A stretch of 64,000 nt of DNA from Achromobacter ruhlandii (GCF_902859695.1 NZ_CADIJL010000008.1:162339-226338), one strand, 5' to 3'. Counted from the first letter of the stretch, positions 37,401-46,083 are shown. The notes: generated by a model from the sequence alone, not told the origin. Program-made: numbers and translations.

Positions 37401-39410
37401 CCCGGAGAGCACCGCCTGCTTGAGCTTCGCTTTCACGTTGCCCGACAGGTAGTCGTCGGCGGTCTTCCATTCCCCGTCGGCCGGGTCGAGGAAAACCTGC
37501 CCCGCTCCGGCCAGTGCCTCCAGCACCGCCGCTTCGGGTGCCCCAAGCAGTTCGGCCATGTAGGCCGGATCGACCCGGCCGCGCCACTGGATGGACGCGG
37601 CCAGCGCTTCGGCCGGCTCGCTCGCGGTGCTCGGTTCGACGACCCGGGTCAGCGTGCGCCGGGTGAACAGCGCAGCCTTGCGGGCCGTGTCGGCCTCTTC
37701 GTCGTAATGCTCCAGCGACAGCAACAGCGGATAGTCCGGGTCGCGCCGGAACGCCAGCGCATTGGCGAGCGTGGACAGGCAACCGTAGCGCGACACAAAG
37801 CGCTCGTAGGTCCCATTGAGCATGGCTCGCAAGTGACCCAGCCGACCGTCGCCCGCATCCGCCAACTGCGCGTCGAGCAGGGCCCGGGCGTGGTCGCGGA
37901 TGGCGCACAGGCCGGTGACGCGAGCCCGTTGCGTGGCATTGAGCTGGTCATGGACATCGACCAGCTCGCTGCCCTCGACCCGATGTACCCGTCCCTGGTG
38001 GAGACGGTAGCTGCCAGGACGGGCACCGGCCTCGGCCGGGACCACCACCCGCAGCGGGGCTGCCTTGTGTTCCACCGGCCGGTAAACGCCGGCCGGCAGC
38101 AAGGCGATGCGCTCGGCCAGGGCCGCCTCCAGGTCGCCCTCGAACACGGCGACCGGTACTTCCTCGTAGCCATTGCTCTCGCGACGGATGCGGCCAATGC
38201 AGAACTGCGGGTGTTCGGCGTACCAGGCATTGATCGGCAGGTAGCGCTCGTGGCACTGGGGGTGCCGGAGACTATCGGGCACCGTGCCCAGCTTCAACCA
38301 TTTGGCCTCGACCGCCTCGGCCCGTTGCCGCTTGCGCAGGAACAGGATGTCGGTCTGCACCTCGGTGGACGCGATGCCGGCGAAGGTACCCTTGGGGAGC
38401 CGGATGGCACCCAGTAGGTGAGCCTGGGCGGCGATGTGCTCGCGCACCGCGTCGTATTGGCCATCCATCGTGTGGCTGCTGGTGATGAAGCACACCAGCC
38501 CACCGGGGCGCACCAGGTCGAGGGCACGGCCGAAGAAGTAATTGTGGATGCTGAAGCGGGCATAGGCCCGGTTGCTCACGTCGGCGACCTTGTACTTGCC
38601 GAAGGGGACGTTGCCAATCACCAGGTCGAACCAGTGGTCGGGCAGGGGAGTTTTCTCGAACGGCGAAATCCGCACATCGACGCCGCCGGGCGCGTAGAGC
38701 GCGTTGAGGATGCGGCCGGAAACCCGGTCGATCTCGACTGTAGTGATGCTGCTGCGCTCGGCCAGATTCCGCGGCATGGCGCCGATAAAGTGGCCGATGC
38801 CGGCGGCGGGTTCCAGGATGCGCCCGCCGGTGAAACCGAAGCGCTCCACCGCCTGCCATATCGCCTCGATCACGGGGACCTCGGTGTAGTGGCTGTTGTT
38901 GACGGAGGCGCGCGCCGATTCGTAGTCCTCGGCACTGAGCATCGCCTGCAAGCGACGGGCACGTTCGACCCAGGTGCTGTCTGCGGCTTCGAGATTGAAG
39001 GTGGCGGGCAGGCCGCCCCAGCCGGTGTAGCGCCGAAGAACTTGGCGATCATCCGTACTGGCCGGCCGGCCCTCGGCTTCGATCTCCCGAAGGAGCGTGA
39101 TCGCTGCCAGGTTGGCCTCGAACTTCGCGATCGGGCCGGTCAGGTGCTCCAGGTCGGCGCGGGTCAGTTGCGGCCAGAGGATGCGCGGGGCGGCCTCGGG
39201 CGCGGTGGCCACCACCCGCCAGTTGGCGCGGACGGTGTCCACAAACTGCTCTTGCGCTACGTCGATGAGGTTCTCGACGTGGATGGCCTCGACAGGCTCG
39301 GCGGGCACGCAAGAAACGGAAAGGCAAACCTGCTCTGCAGGGCGGGGCAGGGCCGGGGCCGCCGGGTCGAACCCGGGCAGCCACAGGGAAGGCGCGGTAG
39401 GACGGGCCAT
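34401..39410 (-). CDS. Giant N6-methylase-like/SNF2-type helicase
   Basis: A 1,669-residue protein. The N-terminal third carries a methyltransferase-like domain: RILEPAAGIGHFIGAMP (SAM-binding) and IGNVPFGKYK, a variant of the N6-adenine NPPY motif. The C-terminal half is a superfamily 2 helicase: VVGAGKTAVCVIAS (Walker A), LFVDEAHLHKNLYR, VFATATPVANT, and LGSTAKMGVGTNVQ with WRPCDVEQREGRILRQG (motifs V-VI). Such fusions are common on large conjugative elements and phages. Roles proposed are protection of incoming DNA or anti-restriction; not shown here. The ATG at 39410 follows a GGAG site and leader E. A 160-bp fragment of a related gene lies at 45070. Confidence 0.85.
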   Translation of the reverse strand: MARPTAPSLWLPGFDPAAPALPRPAEQVCLSVSCVPAEPVEAIHVENLIDVAQEQFVDTVRANWRVVATAPEAAPRILWPQLTRADLEHLTGPIAKFEANLAAITLLREIEAEGRPASTDDRQVLRRYTGWGGLPATFNLEAADSTWVERARRLQAMLSAEDYESARASVNNSHYTEVPVIEAIWQAVERFGFTGGRILEPAAGIGHFIGAMPRNLAERSSITTVEIDRVSGRILNALYAPGGVDVRISPFEKTPLPDHWFDLVIGNVPFGKYKVADVSNRAYARFSIHNYFFGRALDLVRPGGLVCFITSSHTMDGQYDAVREHIAAQAHLLGAIRLPKGTFAGIASTEVQTDILFLRKRQRAEAVEAKWLKLGTVPDSLRHPQCHERYLPINAWYAEHPQFCIGRIRRESNGYEEVPVAVFEGDLEAALAERIALLPAGVYRPVEHKAAPLRVVVPAEAGARPGSYRLHQGRVHRVEGSELVDVHDQLNATQRARVTGLCAIRDHARALLDAQLADAGDGRLGHLRAMLNGTYERFVSRYGCLSTLANALAFRRDPDYPLLLSLEHYDEEADTARKAALFTRRTLTRVVEPSTASEPAEALAASIQWRGRVDPAYMAELLGAPEAAVLEALAGAGQVFLDPADGEWKTADDYLSGNVKAKLKQAVLSGSTYQRNIDALEQVQPEDLPPAAIEPRLGAVWIPALDVEAFVQQVLELKDCQVGYSAEAGAWSVKYGEWEARQNVKVTQEFGTSRMNAIELVQCALNVQVPTVRDRDPLTDKYFVNPDETLAAREKLGLIKERFAGWAFEETERREKLCRIYNDLFNTTRPRRFDGSHLKLPGFSRCFVLHPHQLDSVWRIVQSGNTGLFHVVGAGKTAVCVIASMELRRLGFASKPCHVVPNHMLAQYTAEFVRLYPNASVLMASKEDLEGDRRRELVSRIATGDWDAVVITHSSFERIRMSPRFSERFIKEIIHEIELAVRAEKSNDRSNRIIKQLEAMKKNWAVRLEKLSADQKKDDLLSWELLGIDALFVDEAHLHKNLYRFTKMTRVAGLPLTSSERAFDLFLKTRYTMQLHGHAQRGVVFATATPVANTLAEIHTMMRYLQPNRLEELGLQQFDAWAATFGESVTALEIAPDGSGYRMHTRFARFINVPELMAVFGEVADIRTAEMLDLPVPKLRGGKPRIVACPASPSLKAFVQTLVQRAEAIRNGDVKPNEDNMLAITTDGRKAALDFRLVAPTARFDEHGKVAACVREVHAIWQRTADFRGAQLVFCDLSSPKGGKSFSVYDDLRDRLIGTGIPEKEIAFVHDAETDVQKATLFKAVREGRVRVLLGSTAKMGVGTNVQTRLTALHHLDAPWRPCDVEQREGRILRQGNECEEVEVFRYVTEGSFDSYMWQTLETKARFIAQVMKGDQGIRSLEDVELAALSYAEVKALASGNPLVIEKAGVDAEVAKLSTLFSVWRNQRYANESEVGRLPMMIEALEKKVALYAKDAARIVPQTLQGIAMELAGRQIAGPDAVGEALRGLVRTAKEEVRTASRMIERIVGRFGGFDLGILAARGDQTPSLYLAGHCLYNAEPYQTGPALVAALLGALESVGKHHADAEIQLETRRKRLEDLRLELARSFEHEGRLTNLLVRQRELLRQLDLDKDEAGSAKVDGDEVRQAA

Positions 39411-39481
39411 CGGTGTGTTCTCCAAGGAAAACGGGGAACACAACGCCCCATCGGGGAGGCGGGCTCCCCGGGTGGGATGGG
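39411..39481 (-). promoter_or_regulatory. Two-hairpin 5' leader E
   Basis: Proximal stem TGTGTTC (39414-39420) with GAACACA (39436-39442), perfect 7 bp. Relative to leader D the outer pair changed from G-C to T-A, keeping pairing. Distal stem CGGGGAG (39452-39458) with CTCCCCG (39464-39470), clamped by CCCAT/ATGGG. Confidence 0.7.
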
Positions 39482-39686
39482 CAAGAAAACGGTCGTGGAC
39501 GACCGGTTGGCAAAGGCCAGACGTACGCGACTGCGCCGGACTTCATGGCGAAACCGGCATATCGGGTACGAGGCGGCGAGCGCCAAGGGCTTGGAAACCC
39601 GCCGACGAGCGTCGGTCGGCGCAGGGCTCAGTTCAGCGTAGTGCGCGGAACCAGGGGCAGCCATTGAACGCTGCCACAACAAGAAT

Positions 39687-39707
39687 GCGGGTAACGACCG
39701 CAACGCC
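39687..39707 (-). promoter_or_regulatory. Repeated 21-bp upstream motif, copy 3
   Basis: Core GGTAACGACCGCAACGCC followed by CCCGA-ggcga-CTCGGG. It lies about 206 bp upstream of leader E. The rest of 39482-39959 has no gene I can support, though parts resemble the region between motif copy 2 and leader D (for example a CTGGTTC...GCTGAAC inverted repeat). Confidence 0.55.
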
Positions 39708-39959
39708 CGAGGCGACTCGGGAGCGCTCGAACGAGCGCGCGTTGGCCGAAGCCAGATGCCCTAACAGTGTGCCGTCCGGCGAGCGGCCGTGCGCACCGGT
39801 CGGCCATTCGCCTGCGAAATCCCTGGTGGAGCAGGCAGGTTGCGGGTGGCAATGGGTTGGGCGGCCATGGGCCACCAGCAGTGAGGGGTTTGATGCGCGT
39901 CCAATCGGGTGGTGTCCAACGATGCCGGCATCTGGTGGGACATGCGGCCGAGGATCCGA

Positions 39960-40640
39960 CTACCCGTCGCGTTCCCGTTCATCGATGGCGATGGGAACGC
40001 ACGCTGAAGCGGTCTGTCGGTCGCCCGCGCTCGCCGTGGCCGCCCGCGCAGACCGCGCCGGTGGAACGCTCAGGCGAACCATCGCCTTGCCCAGTTGCTT
40101 TGCATCGAGCAAGGCGGCATCGGCACGCTCCATCACCTGCCCCAGCGATTCAGCCGCATGAAGCTCGGCGACCCCGGCAGAGAATCGCAACGGCACGGCG
40201 CCACCCGGCACTGACAGGGGTGATCCGGCGAGTACCTGCTGCAAGCGTTCCAGCAGCAAGCACGCATCGCCGCCGCTGCAATCCATCAGGATCAAGGCGA
40301 ACTCGTCGCCACCCAGCCGCGCGATGGTGTCGGCGGGACGCAGCTGCCGGCGCAGCGTGGCGGCGAAGTGAACCAGCGCGGCGTCGCCGACCGGATGGCC
40401 GTGCCGGTCGTTGATGGCCTTGAAGCCATCCAGGTCAATCATCGCGCAGCAGGCCGACATGGCCATCGGGCCGTTGCCGGCCCACCGGTCGCAGGCGCGC
40501 CGGAATCCGCGGCGGTTCAGGAGCGGCGTGAGATCGTCCTGGTGGAGGAGGTGCTGCGCCTGTTCCAGCGCCCGCTCCAGACCCGCGATGCGCTGCATGA
40601 CGACCGCGCGCCGATGTCGCCGCTGGGAATTGGAATGCAT
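39960..40640 (-). CDS. Diguanylate cyclase (GGDEF protein)
   Basis: A 226-residue cytoplasmic enzyme expected to make cyclic di-GMP. After a ~30-residue helical N-terminus come DDLTPLLNRRGF, MIDLDGFKAINDRHGH, RLGGDEFALIL with an intact GGDEF, and RPAD five residues before it (the I-site for product inhibition). There is no sensor or membrane domain. The C-terminal 30 residues are Ala/Arg-rich and unrelated to the family. It is divergent from parB. Confidence 0.85.
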   Translation of the reverse strand: MHSNSQRRHRRAVVMQRIAGLERALEQAQHLLHQDDLTPLLNRRGFRRACDRWAGNGPMAMSACCAMIDLDGFKAINDRHGHPVGDAALVHFAATLRRQLRPADTIARLGGDEFALILMDCSGGDACLLLERLQQVLAGSPLSVPGGAVPLRFSAGVAELHAAESLGQVMERADAALLDAKQLGKAMVRLSVPPARSARAATASAGDRQTASACVPIAIDERERDG

Positions 40641-40926
40641 GAAGGCCTGTGTGGGGAGAGGAAGAGGGCCCCAGCGTAGTGGTCGGCGACAGGGGCGCCC
40701 AGCAGCAACGGCCGCTTTGGCGGTACCGTTTCGAGATCAGGCGCGACACCGGCGAGCCGATGGATCGGGGACAATGCCATTCGACGTATATTGGCTCTGC
40801 CGTCCGTGTTCGCGCTTGGCTTCTGACAGAGACGCCCGGAGGCTTGAAGGACTGGGTTGGGGTGAGATTCTGGACTCATGGACATGCCCATCGGCATGCC
40901 TCCTTCAACCGTTCAGGAGCCTCCGC

Positions 40927-42924
40927 ATGAAATTCACCAAAGCCGAAATCGACGCCATCGTCGAAGCGTCGCCCCGTACCTTCGTTCCCTTCAACAAGCT
41001 GGTCCTCTCGCAGGACTATCAGGCGCGCGCCGGTGGCACTCCGAAGTTGAGCATCGCCGAACTCGCGGCCTCGATCAAGGAATGCGGCGTATTGCAGAAC
41101 CTCGTCGTCGTGCAGGGCGCACGCGGCCGCTACGAGGTCTGCGCGGGTGGTCGCCGGTTCGAAGCGCTGACCCTGCTGGTGGGCAACGGCGACCTCGCCG
41201 ACAACTACCCCGTGCCCGTGCTGATCGTGCCGGCCGACCGGGCGTTGATCGCCAGCCTGTCGGAGAACTGCTTCCACATCCCCATGCATCCCGCCGACGA
41301 GTTCGCGGCCTTCGCCAAGCTGATCGGGCAAGGCAAGTCGGTCGAGGACGTGGCCGCTGCCTTCGGCATCACCCCGTTGGTGGTCAAGCGCCGCATGAAG
41401 CTCGCCACCGTCTCGCCCAAGCTGATGACCCTTTTTCGCGAAGGCCAGATCGGCTTGGACTGCCTGATGGTGCTGGCCTCGGTGGACGATCACCAGAAGC
41501 AGGAGCAGACCTGGGCCGCGCTGCCGTCGTGGAACCGCCGGCCCGATTACCTGCGCCAACTGCTGACCCAGGGCGAGATCGAGTCCGACCGCGATGCCGT
41601 CGCCCAGTACGTGACCCTCAAGGCCTATGAGAAGGCCGGCGGTGCGCTACGGCGCGACCTGTTCAGCGACGACGACAAGAAGGTCTACCTGCTCGATGCG
41701 GCCCTCCTGGAAAAGTTGGCGACCGACAAGCTGCAAAAGCGAGCCAAGCAGATCGCGGCCGAAGGCTGGAAATGGGTCGATGTCCGAGTCCGTTATGCCT
41801 TCGACGAGTACGTCAAGTACGGCGAACTGCGCAAGACGAAGCGCCAACCGGATGCCGAGGAAGCAGCCGCCCAGGAGGACATGGATGGTCGCATCGCGGC
41901 GCTGCACGCGCAGATGGAAAAGCTGGCCGACGAAGACGGCGACGAGGATGCCTTCTTTCAACTCGAAGGCGAAGCCGAAGCCCTGGAGGAACAACGAAAG
42001 GCGCTCGACGAGGCCCTCAGCGTGTGGCCGGCCGACTTGATGGCCCAGGCCGGTTGCGTCGTCCATGTCGGCCACAACGGCGCCGTTGCGGTGAAGTACG
42101 GCTTGATCCGCCCCGAGGATCGCAGCGACATGGTCCAGGCCGCACGCCAAGCCGCCGAAAACGGCACCGACGAACCACTGGTGTCGCTGCCGTCGCCCAA
42201 AACCCGCCCGGTGCATTCCGAGAAGCTGGTGCGTTGCCTCACTGCCCACCGGGTCGCCGTCGTCCAGGCCGAATTGCTCGACCGCCCCGACGTGGCGCTG
42301 GCCGCGATCACCGCGCATCTGGCGCAGAAGATTTTCCGGGGCAACGATCTCTACTATTGCCGCTCGGAGAACGTCTTCGCCATCAGCGCGACCGACAGCC
42401 AATCCGAACTGCGCTCCGCCGCCGAGGACATGGAGGCCAGTGCCGCTTGGGCAAAGCTTCAGGCCGAGCGCACCGCCTGGGCCGAGCGGCTACCGGAGAA
42501 CCTGGAGGACATCTTCCCGTGGCTGTTCGCCCAGGAGCAGGCGGTGGTGCTGCACCTGCTGACCTTCGTCGTTGCGGTCACCGTCGCCGGCATCTATGGC
42601 ACCGAACCCGAGCGGCAAAGCAACGAGGCGTTGGCGCGGGCCTTGGGATTGGACATGAGCCAATGGTGGACGGCCACGGGGGCTTCCTACTTCAACCACG
42701 TCTCCAAGGCACGTGTCCTCGAGGTCGTCACCGAGGCCGTCGATGCCAATGCCGCCAGCCCACTGGCCGCGCTCAAAAAGGATGCCGTAGTGACAGGGGC
42801 GGAACAGACGATGGCGGGAACCGGCTGGTTGCCGGCGGTGTTGCGAGTTCAGGCTCTACCGACAGCAGGCGAGTGCTCAGAATCCTTGCAAGGCGAAGAA
42901 AAGGAACCGGCATTGGCCGAGTAA
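40927..42924 (+). CDS. ParB-family DNA-binding protein of integrative elements
   Basis: 665 residues. The N-terminal ParB/Srx-like domain (VPFNKLVLSQDYQARAG, IAELAASIKECGVLQNLVVV, YEVCAGGRRFEAL, SLSENCFHIPMHPADEFAAF) is followed by a helix-turn-helix (SVEDVAAAFGITPLVVKRRM) and a long C-terminal region with an acidic coiled coil near 320-370. Homologues of this size occur on integrative elements and plasmids, for partition or transcription control; no ParA is in the window. Start at the ATG at 40927 after AGGAG. Confidence 0.85.
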   Translation: MKFTKAEIDAIVEASPRTFVPFNKLVLSQDYQARAGGTPKLSIAELAASIKECGVLQNLVVVQGARGRYEVCAGGRRFEALTLLVGNGDLADNYPVPVLIVPADRALIASLSENCFHIPMHPADEFAAFAKLIGQGKSVEDVAAAFGITPLVVKRRMKLATVSPKLMTLFREGQIGLDCLMVLASVDDHQKQEQTWAALPSWNRRPDYLRQLLTQGEIESDRDAVAQYVTLKAYEKAGGALRRDLFSDDDKKVYLLDAALLEKLATDKLQKRAKQIAAEGWKWVDVRVRYAFDEYVKYGELRKTKRQPDAEEAAAQEDMDGRIAALHAQMEKLADEDGDEDAFFQLEGEAEALEEQRKALDEALSVWPADLMAQAGCVVHVGHNGAVAVKYGLIRPEDRSDMVQAARQAAENGTDEPLVSLPSPKTRPVHSEKLVRCLTAHRVAVVQAELLDRPDVALAAITAHLAQKIFRGNDLYYCRSENVFAISATDSQSELRSAAEDMEASAAWAKLQAERTAWAERLPENLEDIFPWLFAQEQAVVLHLLTFVVAVTVAGIYGTEPERQSNEALARALGLDMSQWWTATGASYFNHVSKARVLEVVTEAVDANAASPLAALKKDAVVTGAEQTMAGTGWLPAVLRVQALPTAGECSESLQGEEKEPALAE

Positions 42925-43107
42925 GCCGCCGCAATGCCATACCGTTGAACCGATGCGGGAAGACACTGGGCGCTGGCGCGTTGCGCGGCACTCGCCCGCC
43001 TCGGTGGGGGTCAGCAAGGAGGAAATCCAGGCTTGAGAGGTGGGGGTAGAGGGGCAGTCCAAAGACCAGCCAGCTTGCGTTACCTGGATTTGTGCCAATA
43101 GAGTGCA

Positions 43108-43113
43108 TATAAT
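43108..43113 (+). promoter_or_regulatory. Probable -10 box of the toxin-antitoxin operon
   Basis: A perfect TATAAT 46 bp before the antitoxin ATG in an AT-rich patch. No good -35 at normal spacing, which fits an autoregulated promoter but leaves the call tentative. Confidence 0.35.
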
Positions 43114-43159
43114 GTGCGTAAGAGTTGCAATGCTGTAACTTGCTTGCCGGAGAGACGCC

Positions 43160-43564
43160 ATGCCAATGACCGCTGCCTATGCCCCTGCCTTGAACCACGG
43201 CTTCGAAGGCTTCCTGGATTTTCTGCGCGATCAGGAAGCCGGGCCGGCCGTGCTCTCGCCGAAACGATTCAGCGACGTGCTGAGCATCGACCTCCAGACG
43301 CTTGCCGGGCAGGCCCATGTGCACCGCAACACCTTGAGCCGGGCGCCCGCCTCGGAGAGCGTGCAGCGCTTCATGCGCGAGGCCCTGCGCGTGCTGCGTG
43401 CCGCCGACGACCTGACCGGCGATGTCGGCCGAGCCATCTTCTGGTATCGCAACGAACCCCTGCCGTCCTTCAATTACAAGACGGCTGAGCAATTGGTGTC
43501 GGAAGGGCGGGCCGAGGATGTGCTGCGCTACGTGGAGTCCCTCGAAGCGGGCGCGGCGGGATGA
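43160..43564 (+). CDS. Xre/MbcA/ParS-type antitoxin
   Basis: A 134-residue antitoxin of the Xre family paired with RES toxins. It has the weakly conserved helix-turn-helix region (LAGQAHVHRNTLSRAPASES) and the C-terminal antitoxin domain of the DUF2384 type (IFWYRNEPLPSFNYKTAEQL, VLRYVESLEAGAAG). It should neutralise the toxin and repress its own promoter. The stop overlaps the toxin ATG by 4 bp. Confidence 0.85.
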   Translation: MPMTAAYAPALNHGFEGFLDFLRDQEAGPAVLSPKRFSDVLSIDLQTLAGQAHVHRNTLSRAPASESVQRFMREALRVLRAADDLTGDVGRAIFWYRNEPLPSFNYKTAEQLVSEGRAEDVLRYVESLEAGAAG

Positions 43565-44085
43565 AGCTGATCCGGCTGGCTGGCGTCACCGCCTATCGCC
43601 TGCATATGCCGAAGTGGGCGGTTGCGCCGACGAGCGGCGCCGGGGCGGCCAAACACGGCGGGCGAGCCAACCGGCCTGGAGTCGAGGCGCTCTATCTGGC
43701 TCTCGATACCGAAACGGCGGTGCGGGAATACCAGCAGGTGTCGAGCCTGCTCCCGCCTGGAACCCTGACTAGTTATCAACTGACGGTCGAGTCGGTCGCG
43801 GACTTCACCGCCGGCTACGATGCCTCGGTGTGGCCACCGATCTGGGAGGACTTCTACTGCGACTGGCGAGAGTTGTGGTTCAACCAGCGTATCGAGCCGC
43901 CGAGTTGGATCGTCGGGGACACGGTGATCGCGGCGGGGAGCAAAGGGATTCTCTTTCCGTCGCAGGCGAGGGCGGGCGGCACCAATCTGGTCCTGTTCGT
44001 CGATGCGCTGACGGCGACTGATTCGCTCCAGGTCTACGATCCCGGCCGGTCCTTGCCGCAAAACCAGGACTCCTGGGCAAGGTAA
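43561..44085 (+). CDS. RES-domain toxin
   Basis: 174 residues. The RES domain shows RLAGVTAYRLHMPKWA, HGGRANRPGVEALYLALDTE, AVREYQQ, and the late serine region (GGTNLVLFVD). RES toxins act on NAD+ or ADP-ribosylate a target. Coupled to the antitoxin by ATGA, so it is a two-gene addiction module that would stabilise the element. Confidence 0.85.
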   Translation: MKLIRLAGVTAYRLHMPKWAVAPTSGAGAAKHGGRANRPGVEALYLALDTETAVREYQQVSSLLPPGTLTSYQLTVESVADFTAGYDASVWPPIWEDFYCDWRELWFNQRIEPPSWIVGDTVIAAGSKGILFPSQARAGGTNLVLFVDALTATDSLQVYDPGRSLPQNQDSWAR

Positions 44086-44117
44086 TCGTCAGCCATTGCT
44101 CTGCAGGCCGGAAAAGA

Positions 44118-44978
44118 GTGAAGAAACCCATGCAGGAATCTCCTCAGCAAGCGATTGAACGCTATCTTCGCAGCGGGGAGCACGATGCACACTTCCGGCC
44201 ATGGCCGGGGGATAACTACGTTGCCCAGGCCCGGTACGGGAGTGTCGCGCTGCGTCAAGCACTGATCTCGGCGGTACGCCATCAAACTGCGGACACCGAA
44301 CTCCCTGCAGTCCTGCCCGATATTGATGTCTTTGCCTTCACCCGCGGCAAAGTGGCCCCCATGGTGCGGGGATTGTTCCCGGGCCACGAACATGACTCCG
44401 TCCTTGACGTGCTCGGACGCTCGGTCGTCTTTCTCACGCCGGCGACCATCGACGCTGTGCTCGAGCAGACGACATGGCTCAGTACCGCCTGGGATCTGGC
44501 GAATCTCTATCTCGCCGGCATCGGCGCGGAACTCCTGGCTGACGACGCGCCCAACCTTCTCGGCCTCAGCGAAGGAACGACCTGTTACCTGTCGGCCGAA
44601 TACTTCGGCGCGCCGGGCCGCTTCGACGATTTCCTGGTCCATGAGGCAGCCCATATCTTTCACAACTGCAAGCGTCGCACGATCGGATTGCGCGAGACCC
44701 ACCGGCGTGAGTGGTTGCTGGAGATCGAGTTCGCCAAGCGCGAAACCTTCGCTTATGCCTGCGAGACCTACAGCCGCATTCACGACCTCGGCCCGGGGCT
44801 GCGGGCTCGGCAGACACTGCTCGCGGAATACGCGCAGGGGCCGATGCCAGCGGACGACAGATTGGATGTGAATGAATACCTCGACATCCTGCGCGAAGCG
44901 GTCGCTGCCCGGAACGGCTGGAAACGCATCCTTGCACGGTGCTCGCCGTCCCGGGATGGGCACAGCTGCAGGTCATAG
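44118..44978 (+). CDS. Zincin-like HExxH element protein
   Basis: A 286-residue protein with VHEAAHIFHNCKRRTIGLRE (HEAAH, a zinc-metallopeptidase motif) and a downstream Glu-rich helix LLEIEFAKRETFAYACETYS that could give the third ligand. I know similar proteins only from integrative elements, function untested. The last ~13 residues (CSPSRDGHSCRS) look atypical and sit at the start of rearranged DNA, so the C-terminus may have been replaced. Confidence 0.6.
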   Translation: MKKPMQESPQQAIERYLRSGEHDAHFRPWPGDNYVAQARYGSVALRQALISAVRHQTADTELPAVLPDIDVFAFTRGKVAPMVRGLFPGHEHDSVLDVLGRSVVFLTPATIDAVLEQTTWLSTAWDLANLYLAGIGAELLADDAPNLLGLSEGTTCYLSAEYFGAPGRFDDFLVHEAAHIFHNCKRRTIGLRETHRREWLLEIEFAKRETFAYACETYSRIHDLGPGLRARQTLLAEYAQGPMPADDRLDVNEYLDILREAVAARNGWKRILARCSPSRDGHSCRS

Positions 44979-45069
44979 CCTTGACGCGCCAAATTTTCCA
45001 CGATTTACGACCAAGCTGCGCCCGCGGTCCGCAGTTCTTGAACGGTTTCGGTTTCTTTGGTCTTTCCAC

Positions 45070-45230
45070 AATTCCGCATGCGGGAATGCCCGCAGTGACG
45101 AGCCGGTCCCGCAGGTCGTCATCGGTACTGAACCCCTTGCCGCCCTTGGGGGACGATAGGTCGGAGCGGTCGAACGCAATGTAATTCGCGCCGCCCAAGC
45201 GCACGCCCCGGTCAGCGAGCGACAGGAAGC
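45070..45230 (-). pseudogene. Fragment of a second methylase-helicase gene
   Basis: Minus-strand translation contains DLSSPKGGKGFSTDDDLRDR followed by LVTAGIPA. The intact gene at 34401 has DLSSPKGGKSFSVYDDLRDR, LIGTGIPEKE. Nothing else of the gene remains. It marks the edge between backbone and the defence island. Confidence 0.75.
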
Positions 45231-45414
45231 GGCAGGGCGTCGAGGTGCTGGCGCTGGTGAGATCACTCAAACTGCATGAGATTTGATCCACAATTGCTTC
45301 TTAATATTGACTTCCTGCGGTAGGCTCTCTGTGGAGAAAGTGCGCGATTAACACCTATGTTGCGCGTCTCCAATGGCATGCGAATGAATAAAACTCCGAT
45401 ACGGAGTGATGCCT

Positions 45415-46083
45415 ATGTACTGGTTGGGGAGGGGATGCATGATCAAGTTCATGGAATGGTGCAATGAGACCGAAGAGGCGGTATCGACGCACAAGTTGTG
45501 TCGGCTGTCGGCCGATCCGGCAAAGCATGCGCAGGTCGTCGATACGCTCGCCGAGGCAGTTCCAGACTACTATGCGGCCCCAGTCCGTATCGCGCAATTG
45601 CTCAAGAAGTTGGGTAAGGAAGCGGCTGCGAACTATGTCGAACAAAAACTCCCGACCAAAGTCACCATCCGCTCCGGTGACTTGGGCGAAATTCTCTGCA
45701 CTGCCTATGTGCATGAGGCAACGCCTTTCAACCTGGGCATCAAGCGCCTTCGCTGGAAGGATCACCGCAACATGTCGATGCGGGGTGAAGACGTATTGGC
45801 GTTTCGCCTGAGCGGCAAAAGTGGCTCCCTGAAAATACTCAAGGCCGAGGTCAAGAGCGCGGCCACCATGTCGAGCACCATCATCGGGAAAGCCAGGGAA
45901 GCGCTTTCGGCCAACAGCGGATTGCCGTCGCCCCACGCGATTTCGTTTGTTGCGGACCGATTGAACGAAGCCGGTGATACTGCTCTTGGCGATGCTTTGG
46001 ATAAGGCCCAGCTCAAGGACGGCATCAAACCTGCCCATGTCTCGCACATGCTGTTCACGTTTTCCGGGAATGACCCCTCCTAG
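45415..46083 (+). CDS. hamA: HamA-like (DUF1837) protein cut by an in-frame amber codon
   Basis: 222 residues to the TAG at 46081-46083. The core fits the HamA/DUF1837 nuclease family: SGDLGEILCTAYVHE, LGIKRLRWKDHRNMSMRGED and LKILKAEVKSA (D/E-x-K-like). After the TAG the same frame stays open for 38 codons (LKTNLQTYAGSIPQHYVALC, HQAFIKEVFEAVTA) to a TAA at 46198-46200 that overlaps the helicase ATG. The original gene most likely ended there and the TAG is a nonsense mutation, a sequencing error, or is read through. ATG at 45415 has GGAG 8 bp upstream. Confidence 0.7.
   Translation: MYWLGRGCMIKFMEWCNETEEAVSTHKLCRLSADPAKHAQVVDTLAEAVPDYYAAPVRIAQLLKKLGKEAAANYVEQKLPTKVTIRSGDLGEILCTAYVHEATPFNLGIKRLRWKDHRNMSMRGEDVLAFRLSGKSGSLKILKAEVKSAATMSSTIIGKAREALSANSGLPSPHAISFVADRLNEAGDTALGDALDKAQLKDGIKPAHVSHMLFTFSGNDPS

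Noticed and set aside
35214..38417. 1,067-codon open frame on the + strand inside the methylase-helicase gene
   Set aside because: Antisense to a gene with clear methylase and helicase motifs. The translation is His/Gly/Arg-rich with no motifs, as expected from GC-rich antisense DNA.
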